Below are positions 1 through 10,965 of a stretch of DNA of 64,000 nucleotides, in pieces. A program made the position numbers and the translations under genes. Position 1 is the stretch's first letter. Each line of letters begins with the position of its first letter. The notes under the pieces are model-generated. The model did not search any database, was not told the DNA's origin, and saw only the letters and a list, made by a program, of their open reading frames with translations. Origin of the DNA: Owenia fusiformis (taxonomy: Eukaryota > Annelida > Polychaeta > Sabellida > Oweniidae); assembly GCA_903813345.2 (NCBI GenBank), contig CAIIXF020000010.1, positions 21,649,181 through 21,713,180 of the forward strand. The letters run 5' to 3'.

Positions 1-612
1 AGGGTAGGTCATTAGCAAGCAATAAGCTAGGGAGTTGCTGTATAAAGCTAAATGAATAGATAGTATCACTTGTTTTTACCTTTCTTGTTTGGACCAGACG
101 GCTTCAAAAGTAAAAACTTGCAATGATCACTTTTCATGATTTTTCATTGTGTCAATTGTCACGGAAAGTGATGATTTCAGATAACAGTTACGGTTATTAT
201 TATCAAACCTTATTATTGTGGAAAACTTTTCACTGAATTCAAATATGCGATTGAAGAGAAGCCGGGAAAAGAAAGACTACTCTATTGAATTGAGAATGTG
301 CTTGACCATAAAATATTTTGTGAGTGTATTATCGAAAACAAATAAGACATCATGATTTAGAGAAAGTGCAAAAAACGCGAGTGTCACCGAAGTAAAAATG
401 TAAAGCAGCAGGTAAAACTTCAGATGTATGGACATAACTCTATTAATAAGGACTAGAAATTTATTACCATGCTTAAACTATTGGTACGATATATAATATA
501 AAGTAGCTTTTTGTATCAACTTCTTAATTACTGTTAAACTTTGAATTCGATTGTTCAGAATAAATCAGCTCCAAAACAGAGGCGTGCGTACAAGATAGAG
601 TGATTATTGCAG
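1..612. other. Non-coding leader stretch, probably an intron of the lectin receptor gene
   Basis: No supported gene is seen here. The lectin domain encoded downstream lacks its N-terminal part, including the first conserved cysteine, so this stretch is most likely intron and the missing exons lie here unrecognised or left of the window. An open frame on the minus strand at 555-746 is only the shadow of the plus-strand lectin exon. Confidence 0.5.
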
Positions 613-755
613 ATTTGGATTCGAGATATTGTTGGAATGGCGACCGTGAACTCCCCCACTTCTAAATGGGTGTTCTGGTGGACAGGGTTGAATGATCTCA
701 GTGGCCCAAATATGTGGATGTGGAACCAAGACGGACCAGCAGACATGACTGTAGT
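613..755 (+). CDS. C-type lectin-like domain receptor, middle CTLD exon
   Basis: This exon encodes the middle of a C-type lectin-like domain (CTLD). The peptide SKWVFWWTGLNDLSG followed by MWMWNQDGP matches the CTLD hallmark in which an aromatic-rich WIGL strand is followed by a W.W.DG strand. The exon is bounded by TTATTGCAG on the left and a donor GTAAGA at 756. It ends with two bases of a codon, which the next exon (911) completes with its first base. Upstream of residue SKW the frame is less convincing: a different frame over 613-657 reads a D-L-D-S-containing peptide more like a CTLD, and the two frames meet at a run of five C (653-657). A one-base error or a frameshift mutation is therefore possible. 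The earlier part of the domain is not visible. What is seen: motif, splice sites and phase. What is inferred: membership of the same transcript as 911-1434. Confidence 0.72.
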
Positions 756-910
756 GTAAGACCACCATTTAACCTGTATAGTGCATAAAGATCGGCTAAA
801 GATAAGTTCTTAATTCATTTGCTTTTTAATTCCTATCCAATTTACTTGTAACAAAGAGCAAGTATATCTTGTTAATTAATCTTAATATCGCACTCGTGTA
901 TTTTGTTCAG

Positions 911-1035
911 GGATTGGAACATGGAGCCGAATGAATTTGCTATACCATTCAGAGGTCGTTATTGCGCGTCTATTCATAAACAGGGCACGTTCCATGAAAA
1001 GGGATGCTCTTCGTCTTCAAGTTACATCTGCTCTA
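911..1035 (+). CDS. C-type lectin-like domain receptor, C-terminal CTLD exon
   Basis: Read in the phase left by the preceding exon, this encodes the end of the CTLD: DWNMEPNEF, then RGRYCASI, then FHEKGC and SSSSSYICS. The three cysteines fit CTLD cysteines 2, 3 and 4. EPN is the tripeptide that in mannose-type lectins contacts Ca2+ and sugar. The usual second Ca2+ motif (WND, just before cysteine 3) is replaced by FHE, so classical Ca2+-dependent sugar binding may be lost or altered. The acceptor is TTTTGTTCAG at 901-910 and the donor is GTGAGT at 1036. The exon ends one base into a codon, and the next exon (1223) supplies the other two to give Met. The joint phase agreement across all three exons is strong evidence that this is a real gene. 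Confidence 0.82.
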
Positions 1036-1222
1036 GTGAGTTGTCATGTTTTACTTTTTACACTAGTTATTCTTTTAATTATAGTAATCCTTTCAACATA
1101 CATAATGACACATACACATATGGCATAACTATTCAACATTTAGGATATTAGAATATCTCCTGTCTACTAATTGCCTTTTTGTGTCTGATGCGTGATTAAA
1201 TATAGAATATCCCTTCTTTTAG

Positions 1223-1434
1223 TGAATGAAAAACCACAAGCTGGTCCAATTGCTGGCATTGCAGTGGGTACCATTATTGGAATAATTGCATTAGGAATCG
1301 CAATGTATTTTGGATTTAAGAAATACTACCAGAAAAAAGATGGCACCTCGGATATACCATTCAAAAAAGATGGAGGAGAGACGAGTACTCCTGGTTTCGA
1401 CAATCAAAACTTCTCCGCAGGATCATCCGCGTGA
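1223..1434 (+). CDS. C-type lectin-like receptor, last exon: transmembrane helix and cytoplasmic tail
   Basis: This is the terminal coding exon. After a short stalk (NEKPQAGP) comes a clear single transmembrane segment (IAGIAVGTIIGIIALGIAMY), then a basic stop-transfer patch (FKKYYQKK). A hydrophilic tail of about 35 residues rich in Ser, Thr, Gly and Lys follows and ends at TGA 1432-1434. The acceptor is CCCTTCTTTTAG at 1211-1222. With the CTLD exons upstream this gives a type I topology: lectin domain outside, short tail inside. The tail has a YY pair beside lysines but no ITAM, and I see no kinase or other domain. Receptors of this plan in invertebrates are usually assigned to pathogen or self glycan recognition, but the ligand cannot be told from sequence. 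Confidence 0.82.
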
Positions 1435-2079
1435 AAATGATACATTTAGTTATTTTCTAAACTATATAACTGTTGTTACTAAACTACATGTATATACTAT
1501 AATACAACGATCGATATATAGGATTAACGTTTTAAACCGAGACCCTGTTTTTTGATATAGGCGTTCTTACCACAAAAGCGGAACTGCGCTGGTATCTGAT
1601 TTGATGACTAATTGCACATGAATGTCTATTTTTGTAAATAAGTTGTTATGTCAAAACGTCCAGCACCATTTTCTCTAAACATATAATTATCATTTGATGA
1701 ATTTTGATCATATCTAGGCCTAAGGCGTCCCTTATATTGGTCTCATTTTAGAGTAAAAAATCCTACCATTAACGTGGTGTAATTGGAAAGATATATATCT
1801 ACAGCGAAGGAGAACTTTTGGATCAGCCTGCGTACATGAATGATTGGCAGATTGTTAAAAATAACTTTACGAAGATGTAATATCAGTGAACATAATTGAA
1901 TCGATGTTATATATTTTGAATTGTAGGTATCAATGCTTTTTAAACTTACTACCTTTTCAAGTTTTTAGAAAGACAATTCGATTAGCAATAAAATGGTATA
2001 TAAAAATGAGGCTGTTCGATATCGTCATTTGTACATAGAGTGTTTGGTACCATGTTTGCATTTTTCAGACAATGGAGGA

Positions 2080-2085
2080 AATAAA
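2080..2085 (+). terminator. Likely polyadenylation signal of the lectin receptor gene
   Basis: An AATAAA hexamer is followed within 15-40 bases by GT- and T-rich sequence, about 650 bases past the stop codon. Two other AATAAA copies, at 1987-1992 and 2154-2159, could serve instead. Confidence 0.35.
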
Positions 2086-2169
2086 TTGTGATCTCCCATT
2101 TTGATAATTTTTTTCTATAAAATGTAAAACACATGCACAACAAATCACATACCAATAAAATGTATAACT

Positions 2170-3946
2170 TTTGTTTATTTAAATTAAGATATAATTATCT
2201 TGTGAAAGTAAATTGATAACTGTATTTCGCTGATTATACCTGTGAATCAATGTCAAAATTAAAAATTTCATAAAATAGCTTTTATTAACATTATTGAAAA
2301 AGTGTGGGGTAGGGATATTTTTAGAGGATTTCCTTCACAAGTCCGATTTTACGTCATTTGAATGTCATTACATACTACCATCCAAATTGTTATAAATTGA
2401 TTCGTCGTTATTCATAATTAAATGTAAATTATTAATTACATTATTTATTAGATGTAAATTATCAATGTTCATCATAGCATTTTTACTCAAAATGGATCAA
2501 CTTTCTCTAGTAGTGTGATCCATAGAAGTCTTGAATTCCAAATTTTTAGAAATCTTGATTTTCCAACCACTGATTGTTCTATACAAATCTCGATTTTCAC
2601 AAAAACGAACCATTATTTCGCACCAATTTTTTCAAACACATCTCTTTTTCTTGAAGGCATTATGGATAAAGAGGTTAGTGTGACACTTCAGTCAGACTTG
2701 GTAATTGCGTCAAAATGAACAATTCGTATGTTCATCAATCTTTACTGAGAATGGTGCCACAATTTTCAATATACTATCACCGAACGTGTAAATGATAATT
2801 TTCTATCTTAACTGGCGAATACATATGCATGCCATCTCACATTTATACAAATACCCAGAGTTTACCTAAAACCAACAATGCTCGACACTGTTGATCAGCC
2901 TGGCGTATGTCATGTTTCAATTTGATTCATGATTATGGTATCGGATTTGTCTATGCTTTAAGATTAGGCAAGAATAAAGCAATAGAAATGCATGAAACCT
3001 GTATTTTTAAAGATTGCTCCTTCAAAGTGTTACCAAAGTCCTCCCCGGGAATAGACATTTCGTCTTGTGCAATCAAAAGTATAGCGACTACTTTGATTTG
3101 AGTTATGGCTTACATCTCTAGAATTAAAAATATGATAATCTTATTGAAAGGAATAAGCAGTGTTTTTGGCGATCCATCATGATAAAAGGCCAATGTCTTG
3201 AAAAATCAGGAGTCACTGATATTTGAAATTGTATATAAATTGTACATCATTGTCGACTCATGTTTAAACGTCATGAAAACAAGGTTGAACATTAAACATT
3301 GACCAAGCTACTGTCTATTTGTCATGGGATCACCAAGGAGAACATTATTAATAACTTAAGTCGTTGACAGTTATGTTGAAACTTATCAATTAAAAAATGA
3401 TTTTTTGTTGTTCAATTGCAGAAAATGGCACCTAATAAAACCATTTAGAAATTATAACCACATGAATTATTTTTCATATTTTCATTATCGAATGTTGGCG
3501 CAGTTACTGAGCCTGACTGACTTATGACCATCATGTTGTTCTTCAAGGAATACATAGTATAGAATCCATCATATTACCGGCTTACCATGTCAATTATTTT
3601 CTTAAAATAGTTTATACTAGACAACATAATACACTTAATATGTTCAAATATGGTAAGCGTTGAATAACGAGACAACCTTACTCTTATAATCGTGAATTGC
3701 CTCCTCAAGAATGTCATTTGACACGCTTTGAAGTCCGCTAGTGACACACGCATTGATTTGTTTAGGCAATTTGTCAATAGTTTGGCCCTCAATAAAATTC
3801 TTCTTAATTTCTTTCACGTTGCTGCCTAACTTGGTTATGTTACAAATTGCTTGCTCGCTATAACTCTATGGGAAGTACCATTTCCATAAAAGAAAAACAA
3901 AACTTAATCAATTTGGTAACGGAAAGGCATATGAGTTCAAAGAAAG
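2170..3946. other. Intergenic stretch, no gene seen
   Basis: AT-rich sequence with only short random open frames on both strands. No transposase, RNA gene or tandem repeat was recognised. Confidence 0.5.
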
Positions 3947-4191
3947 TTAAGTCCAAACGTATTTCAATCACTAGTCAGTTACAAAATGGGAGACGGTAAG
4001 TGCCGATTTCGATATAATTAGTTCTTTGCATTGAATATTCTTTTCTAGTTTAAATGTCATAAAAACTCGTTGCTGTCGAAATGTCAAAGCCCAATGTAGA
4101 AGGCAAAATGGTTTAATTCGATAAAAACCAAAAATATCGAAATCGACGTTTACCGTCCGCCATTACCCAATGCATTGGGTTTTGGACTTAA
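3947..4191. repeat. 245-bp imperfect palindrome (MITE-like hairpin)
   Basis: The outer arms TTAAGTCCAAA and TTTTGGACTTAA pair, and an inner pair GACGGTAAGTGCCGATTTCG / CGAAATCGACGTTTACCGTC extends the hairpin. No target duplication was identified. The size and arm layout fit a miniature foldback element. Confidence 0.55.
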
Positions 4192-4213
4192 AGTGTGCGC
4201 CAAAGTTTAAAAC

Positions 4214-4250
4214 TGCGCAGGCGCACCGCTCTCGCTAAACTATATAAAGA
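4214..4250 (+). promoter_or_regulatory. Possible core promoter: NRF1-type site plus TATA box
   Basis: TGCGCAGGCGCA (4214-4225) closely resembles the NRF1 consensus. It is followed 15 bases later by TATATAAAGA (4241-4250). This is an unusually GC-rich patch in AT-rich DNA. A GTAAGC donor-like word occurs at 4275, which is too close to be the end of an ordinary first exon. No plus-strand gene is visible directly downstream, so this is a motif-level call only. Confidence 0.3.
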
Positions 4251-4274
4251 GATTACCGGGTACACGATTCAGAG

Positions 4275-5743
4275 GTAAGCCAGGAAGGCGAACGATCTTC
4301 GTCTCGTGATGATTTCCCATATAATCGTAACCAGGGAAGTTTCACCATTGAAATTGAAAATTACTATTAGATATACTTTGTAGATGTTATTTATGAAGCT
4401 ATTTAGTGTTTACATCAATCAAATGGCTCATTTTGAACATATAAAAAGTATTTGTGTTTTGTTTCCCAGGGAATTGTAGGCTATTGTATGTAGTACACAC
4501 ATAAATAGTGTACATTATACAGTACTTGAATAGCCTGGTTTACATAATATTGAAGGACATGCTGATTACATGCACACGAGTACATGAATGAAGGCCTAAT
4601 ATTGATATACGTAGCTTGCATACCTAAATTAAAAATAAACTCTTCTAATCCCCTAATGTAAACACGGCGGTATACGTAGCCCGATTTATCGGGGACTTTA
4701 AATTCTTATCACACATTGCAAAATATATAAGATATGAAATGACCTAAAAGAATATATTTTCAAGTGAACATTTTAGAAGGGTCATGTTGTACTTCTGTTT
4801 ATGCCAGTCAGCATGATGAATTGTCACCCTGACAACCATATTACACTTAATTACATTAGACCTGAATAGGCACGCAGCTTGTTATTCACTATAATAATAT
4901 TTATAGATCTTTAGTCAACTATGAAACTGATAAGTTTCATTAGTTCATTAGAATCTAAAACAAAAAGAAAGGTGACATTAGATGCGGTGATAGATTATAT
5001 GGAATGCAGTTACGTGAAATAGCGTGTTCCGATTGGCTGGAATTGGACACATTTTGCCTAGCTAGTAGCTATGTGTGAATAATTTATTAGAACTATTGGA
5101 ACACCCCTTTCGTGTGCAATACTTTATTAATTCACTGACACATGGTGATCACTATTTTACTGGCGCCATGGTCAAAGGCATATGTCATTGTCTCGTATGC
5201 AATGTTGTAAATTGTGGCATGATTGTGATTTACTTCTGATTTTTCATTAGTGGTGAATAACGGTTGAATTGCCATTTAGTTCAAAAAGTTATGCTACAAT
5301 TAGCATCCACGTAGCAACGCTAACAAAGTTGAGGATTTATTAATCATGTAATTATCCAGATGACATGCATTTACATAATTATAAAACTTTTAATGTTGAA
5401 TTTATCATATAATATTATTGTATAAGTAAACGAGTGGGCGATAAATGGAAGTCATAGAATTTAAATTAGACTCATGGCACTAGATTTTCCTTTTGGAATG
5501 TCTGATACATACATTTCCCTTTATACTGAAGTGTAATCAAAAACAGTATTCTAGCTTTAGTATTAAAAATTGTCTGTACAATATTCGAACTGTGAGAAAT
5601 TCCGACTAATTATATCTCAGGGGCCACAAATCATATGTTTTACGTACTTCACTTTCCTCCAAGATATATGTGTTTGTCGAGTACAGGTCAAACATTATTT
5701 GTTCAAAATGACATTTTTTAAATCTGATATTGTATTTAGTACT
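4275..5743. other. Intergenic stretch, no gene seen
   Basis: Non-coding by inspection. No repeats with clear ends and no RNA genes were recognised. Confidence 0.45.
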
Positions 5744-6190
5744 ATCTGATCATGATATATCTCAGAAAGAATTGTTTTCTGTCCAGGCAATTATAACTGG
5801 TTACGCCATATACTCCTTTAATACTACTTTCCATTTGCCCTCAAGCTGCTGCTTTTCCAATATTCACATTTGTGATATTTTCTCCAAAGTGAATATGATT
5901 AGAATTGACTTTAGTTACGTAATTGATGTTATTTTTAAATTCCTGAAGAGCGGAAACAGCTGATCCAATTTCAAATGCGTATTCAAACCATTCCAATGTA
6001 TCATTCAATGTCGATTGTATCTGTTTCCCCCGTGACTGTGAGTCACAGAGGATGCAACTTAGTTGTAGATGCAGTTTTAAGGGGATGTCCTGCAGCTGAT
6101 GATGTAATTATTAGTCGGGCCATTGTGATACTCATTGCATCGCGATCGATTTCACTTGCATCCAGACTGTCATTCCAGGGATGGAAAGAT
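5744..6190 (-). pseudogene. Unidentified coding relic, frameshifted
   Basis: On the minus strand two adjacent open stretches in different frames read like one protein. The first, about 6044-6190, contains DASEIDRDAMSITMARLIIT and GHPLKTASTTKLHPL. The second, about 5839-6062, is open for over 70 codons and contains STLNDTLEWFEYAFEIGSA, then ALQEFKNNINYVTKV and GENITNVNIGKAAA, before a stop. A third open stretch follows to about 5744. The composition is protein-like, with mixed charged and hydrophobic helices, while the plus-strand frames here are not. The gap between frames is too short for an intron, so a frameshift at about 6050-6062 is the simpler reading. I do not recognise the family. The alpha-helical pattern ending in a GENITNVNIGKAAA-type segment loosely recalls apolipoprotein-L-like proteins, but that is a guess. 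Confidence 0.35.
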
Positions 6191-6456
6191 GAATAGATAG
6201 TTTCAACTTTTTTCTAAATTATTGATGTTATCTGATAACACAAGTACACCTTATGCAAATTCAACTTATCAGGCTACATGGTAATAAATGTGACAATACT
6301 GTGTTATCCTTAGATGGGTTCATCGTGCTCATTTGCAACACAAACTTAGATATGAGACAGAGTATTCACTTTTTGTTATTTAAGCATTAGCTATATCATG
6401 TTTTGTTTTGATCATGCATCATATTTGTTCACCAGTTAAATACTATTTTCTTTTTA

Positions 6457-7873
6457 AGGTACGTTCACACCAACGGCGCTTTGATGGCGCTTTAAAGCGG
6501 CTTGTAAAGCGGCACCAAAGCGTAACAAAGCTTAATTAAAGCGTCGGGGTCGTAATAGGTCGTAGAAAAGCTCGGGAGTAAAGCGGGATATTCGGCAAGA
6601 GCGCTTAAAAATTTAAACTGTTTAAGCGTTCGCTCCAACGGCGCTTTGATGGCGCTTTAAAGCGGCTTGTAAAGCGGCACTAAAGCGTAACAAAGCTTGA
6701 TTAAAGCGTCGGGGTCGTAATAAGTCGTAGAAAAGTTCGGAGTAAGGCGGGATATTCGGCAAGAGCGCCAAAAAATGTTAAACTGTTTAAAAATTTTGGG
6801 CGTTCTGTAACGAATAACTTAAAGCGCCGAGAGCGTATCAAAGCTTAAAAACCGTAACAAAGCTCAGCAAAGCTTGACCCAAAGCGTAGGAAAGCTTAAC
6901 AGAGCTTGGTTTAAAGCGGGTACCCCAGTCTCTTCACGGTCTGTTATCACTTTACACGCTTCGTTAAGATGCCTCAGGATTTGTTACGATCTGGCATGAA
7001 GATCTGACACGAGGTCAGACGCTTTCATCAATATCTGACACTCTTTGTTACGCTTTCATGAAGGACTCTCAAGCTTTCCAACAAATTGAGACGCTTACAT
7101 CAGGAATTGAAACGCTTTGTTAGGCTTTGTTACGCTTGACAAGCTTCCTCATGCTCTCTTACGCTCTTTCACGCCGTGCGTCAAACGTCATGTCTTATTC
7201 AGATAGGTCATGCTCTGGTCCATCTGGAATTTCTGGATCTTGTTGTTCTGCCATCGTGTTCTCGAGTCAAAGATGCAATGGTTTTATAGATCTACTGCAT
7301 CTGTATAAAGTCATTGGATCAAAAGCGGCATGAAATCGGCGATCTCGACATTTTTCAATGCGTGACAGAGCTTAACAGAGCGTAACAATGCACAACAGAG
7401 CTTGACAATCGTATCAGAGCTTGATTCAAAGCGTCATAATCGCATCAAAGCGTAATAATGCTTATCAAAGCATGATTTCAAGCGTAACAAAGCCTGGTCA
7501 CAGCGTGAGGAACCTATCAGCGCTATGTTAAGCTTTCCTACGCTTTAGGTCAAGCTTTTCTGAGCCTTGTTACGGTTTGTTCAAGTTTGATACGCTCTCG
7601 GCGATTTAATCAATTCGTAGCAGAGCGCCCAACATTTTTAAACAGTTCAAATTTTTTTGGCGCTCTTGCCGAATATCCCGCTTTACTCCGAGCTTTTCTA
7701 AGACCTATTACGACCCCGCCGTTTTAATCAAGCTTTGCTACGCTTTGGTGCCGCTTTACAGGCCGCTTTAAAGCGCCATCAAAGCGCCGTTGGTATGAAC
7801 AAAAATGACAAAAGTGACGGCGCTTTGTTAGCCGATTTAAAGCGTGGCATTCGCCGTTGGTGTGAACATAGCT
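6457..7873. mobile_element. Harbinger-like foldback element, copy 1 (AAAGC lattice)
   Basis: A 1417-bp element is flanked on both sides by TTA (6454-6456 and 7874-7876). Its terminal inverted repeats begin AGGTACGTTCACACC on the left and are AGCTATGTTCACACC when the right end is reverse-complemented. A 3-bp TTA duplication with GTTCACAC-type ends fits PIF/Harbinger elements. The body is made almost entirely of the short words AAAGC and GCTTT in both orientations, so each half can fold on the other and on itself. The left terminal arm (about 160 bp) is tandemly duplicated. The unique core (about 7190-7345) is the reverse complement of the core of copy 2. In copy 1 the short ORF in that core is broken by a stop. 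No transposase is encoded, so the element is non-autonomous. Open frames such as the one at 7735-7932 are arm sequence. Confidence 0.82.
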
Positions 7874-8029
7874 TTATAGCTAAGATCATTCTCAATACAA
7901 TCATGTTGATAGTAACAATCGTTTTATTTTAGCTGAAACATGTACTCAATTTCATGATGATTATAAAGTGAAAAACAAACTAAACGAGCGTCATTTTGAT
8001 TGGAAAACTACACTTTTTGAATTAAACAA

Positions 8030-8900
8030 AACGTTCTACATCACGTGAATTATACAAAAGCATTTACATCTGATTAACCATGCAAACCCTTCTACATCAA
8101 TTGATCAATGCAAAACCTATTCATCTGGTTAAGCATAAAAGCCTTCTGCATCACGTGATCCATGCTAAACCACTACATTTGTTTTACCTTGCTAACCCCT
8201 CTACATCGCGTGATCCATGTAAAACCCCTTCATCTGGTTAACCATGAAACCCCTTCTACATCACGTGATCCATGCAAAACCTCTACATCCAGTTAACCAT
8301 GAAATCCCTTCTACATCATGTGATCCATGCAAAACCCTCTACATCTAGCTAACCATGCAAATCCTTCTCCATCACGTGATCCATGCAAAACCTCTACATC
8401 CGGTTAACCATGAAATCCCTTCTACATCACGTGATCCATGCAAAACCCTCTACATCCGGTTAACCATGAAATCCCTTGTACATCACGTGAGCCATGCAAA
8501 ACCCTCTACATCCGGTTAACCATGAAATCCCTTCAACATCGCGTGATCCATGTAAAACCGTTACATCTGTATAACAATGAAACCCCTTCTACATTACATG
8601 ATCCATGCAAAACCTCTACATCTGGTTAACCTTGAAACATCTTCTACATTACATGATCCATGTAAAACCTCTACATCTTGTTAATCATGCAAACCCTTCT
8701 ACATCACATAATCCGTGCAAAACCCTCTACATCTAGTTAACCATTCAAACCCTTCTACATCACATATGATCCATGCAAAACCTCTACATCTGGTGAACAA
8801 TGAAACCCCTTCTACATCATGTGATCTATACAAAACCCTCTACATCTGGTTAACCATGCAATCGTCCAAAACCCTCTTCTAGACCACGTGAACCACAAGT
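8030..8900. repeat. 54-56 bp dimeric minisatellite with E-box (CACGTG) words
   Basis: About 15 units of a dimer. One half reads like CTCTACATCTGGTTAACCAT, the other like CTTCTACATCACGTGATCCA, each about 27-28 bp. The halves share the CTACATC core and a CCATG end, so the 54-bp unit probably grew from a 27-bp one. CACGTGA survives intact near 8042, 8153, 8260, 8372, 8427, 8483 and 8886; other units carry GCGTGA or CATGTGA variants. The array begins about 160 bp after the end of foldback copy 1. Confidence 0.85.
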
Positions 8901-9491
8901 CCTCTTTTCTATATTATGTGAACAAAACATACATATATCTGTTGTCTTCGTTTTAGTATGATCGCACATCGACAATCGGAAAGAAATGGTAAAAAATTAT
9001 GTTTAAATTAAGTAAGGGATTTTATCACATCTATCCATGTCAACTCAATTTTCAACTCATGTAGTCTATGAGTTCCGATTTTGATGTTCACATCTCAGAA
9101 ATTACTATCGTATCTATTTTGATATTTACTGATCATTTCCCTCACTCCATTTGTATATTAAAAAGTAAAATGAAAGTCCTCCTTTCAAACATGTCTTCAT
9201 TATATCATTGCTAAAAAGAAATGAAAATGTCCTCGTGTCCAACCCAATTGATATGAGAATTAATTGCGAATATACTCTTTATAACTGTAGTTTATTGTGG
9301 TTTCTGATCTTAGATGTAAAAGACTTGAAAAACTCATAAACTACCTGCTTGCAATAAGTTGGAATTTGAAGGATAAAAGGGAGAAATCGGGAAAAAAATC
9401 TGCTTCCACAAGCACGACCATGGTGCAACGAGGTCAAGCTTTCTTCGTTTCCAGATCCGCAGTGATATTTAAAATGTTTTAATAGTGCATA

Positions 9492-9768
9492 TCAGTTTTT
9501 ACCAGGCCCTTCTTTGTCAATCCAAATGGGAATGGCAGCGTTCAACCTGAAGGGTTCATTGATGATAATGGGAATGCCTAGTTTCTTTACTTTGAAGGTT
9601 AAGCTAATCATGCTGTAAAAGACATTCACACAACTGGTTTCGACATACTTGAACCACGCAACATCCTCGTAAGAGACCAGAAAAACGAATCGAATTTCTT
9701 TCTGTGTTAGTGAACGAAGAGAAGTGAATATCCCAGAATTCATAGACGAACCATCTCCGTCGGTAACT
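9492..9768 (-). other. Doubtful coding-like open frame
   Basis: The minus strand is open for about 90 codons, starting upstream of the first ATG and including KKLGIPIIINEPFRLNAAIP and IPIWIDKEGPGKN before the stop at 9492. The residue mix is more protein-like than neighbouring frames and could be a terminal exon. No family was recognised and no clear acceptor was fixed. Confidence 0.2.
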
Positions 9769-10870
9769 TAGGTCCTCTTGAGGTTCATCTTTACATGGAA
9801 ATATTTTTGTCTCTGAATTCTGAGGAATCCCCATTGGGTGAAGCTTACAGCCGTTTCAGTTAGCGCAATTCAGAAGAAAATTCCAATATAAATCTTGTTA
9901 ATCAGTGTCATAGAGGATTAGCGTACGTTGAATAGCCTCCACTGAAAATTCGAGATTTCTTATATTTCTAGTGACCATCGGATGTCCTTTAATTAAGGAT
10001 AGCATACTCTAGTAGTTATGATAACAAAATGATGTAATTTGATAATGATATGGATTTTTAATGTGAACGTAGCTTTGACGTACATATACAAGTATACACA
10101 AGATTTGTCTACAGTGGTGTCTCACTGGTTTAGGAACTATAAAGTAGTAATCCAAGAGCTATTTAAATGTAGTTTTTCGATCCGATGGAGAAGCGATAAG
10201 AAGTCAATACAAACTATTGGACGTTGGTACAACATTTTAGTTTTCAGCAGCGAACATTCAAACATGGTTTAATTGCAATCTTTGAGCCTTAATAATGATG
10301 TTGAGCTTTGGCCATTGATGACCCTGACCTTATGATTGATCCTTACTATGAAAATATTATAAGCCAAAGGTGACTTTGAATTTGAAATAACGTGACAAAC
10401 TTTTTTGTCCGTTGTTCTAAGGTTCTATAGTTGGCCCTCATGATCTTTAGATTGAGCCCAATTTTAAGGCATCATCAAACGTGTATTTCAATACGTCAAT
10501 ACATCGAATATGTATGATAACAAATTAGGCCCATTCTGCAGCACTGGTATTGTATCGATTAGCTAGGGTACTTTCATGTATTGTGACTAGAATTGCAATT
10601 TGTGAAAATGTTCTCGAAATTCCCTAACAATCGATCCAACTCAATTGGGTTGACCACAAGACCACCGGTGCTCGGTCACAGCGGGTCGGCCTGTGGATCA
10701 GTCATCGTGGTGCCGTGTGCCCCTCTCACGTATGGGGCGTTTTGTATCATCTATATGTGTCTGAACACGTACATGGTAAATCATTCATGGTCGTTCCAAA
10801 GGTGGGATTGGGTCTTTTAGCTTAATGAATAGCGACAGAGGGTTGCACTTGGAGGGTATATGGCAACACG

Positions 10871-10965
10871 CGTTGATTTAGGGTTGAGATGATTTAGGGT
10901 TGAGATGACTTGGAGTTGATTTAACTAAGGGTTGAAATGACTTGGGTGAGTTTACTTGGGGTTGA
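10871..10965. repeat. Degenerate short tandem repeat (GGGTTGAGATGATTT-like)
   Basis: About six imperfect copies of a 14-17 base word built around AGGGTTGA(G/A)ATGA(T/C)TT. TTAGGG occurs inside some units, but the array is not telomeric. Confidence 0.55.

Noticed and set aside
8030-8900. CRISPR-like array
   Set aside because: Units are contiguous and dimeric with no unique spacers, and the host DNA is eukaryotic.
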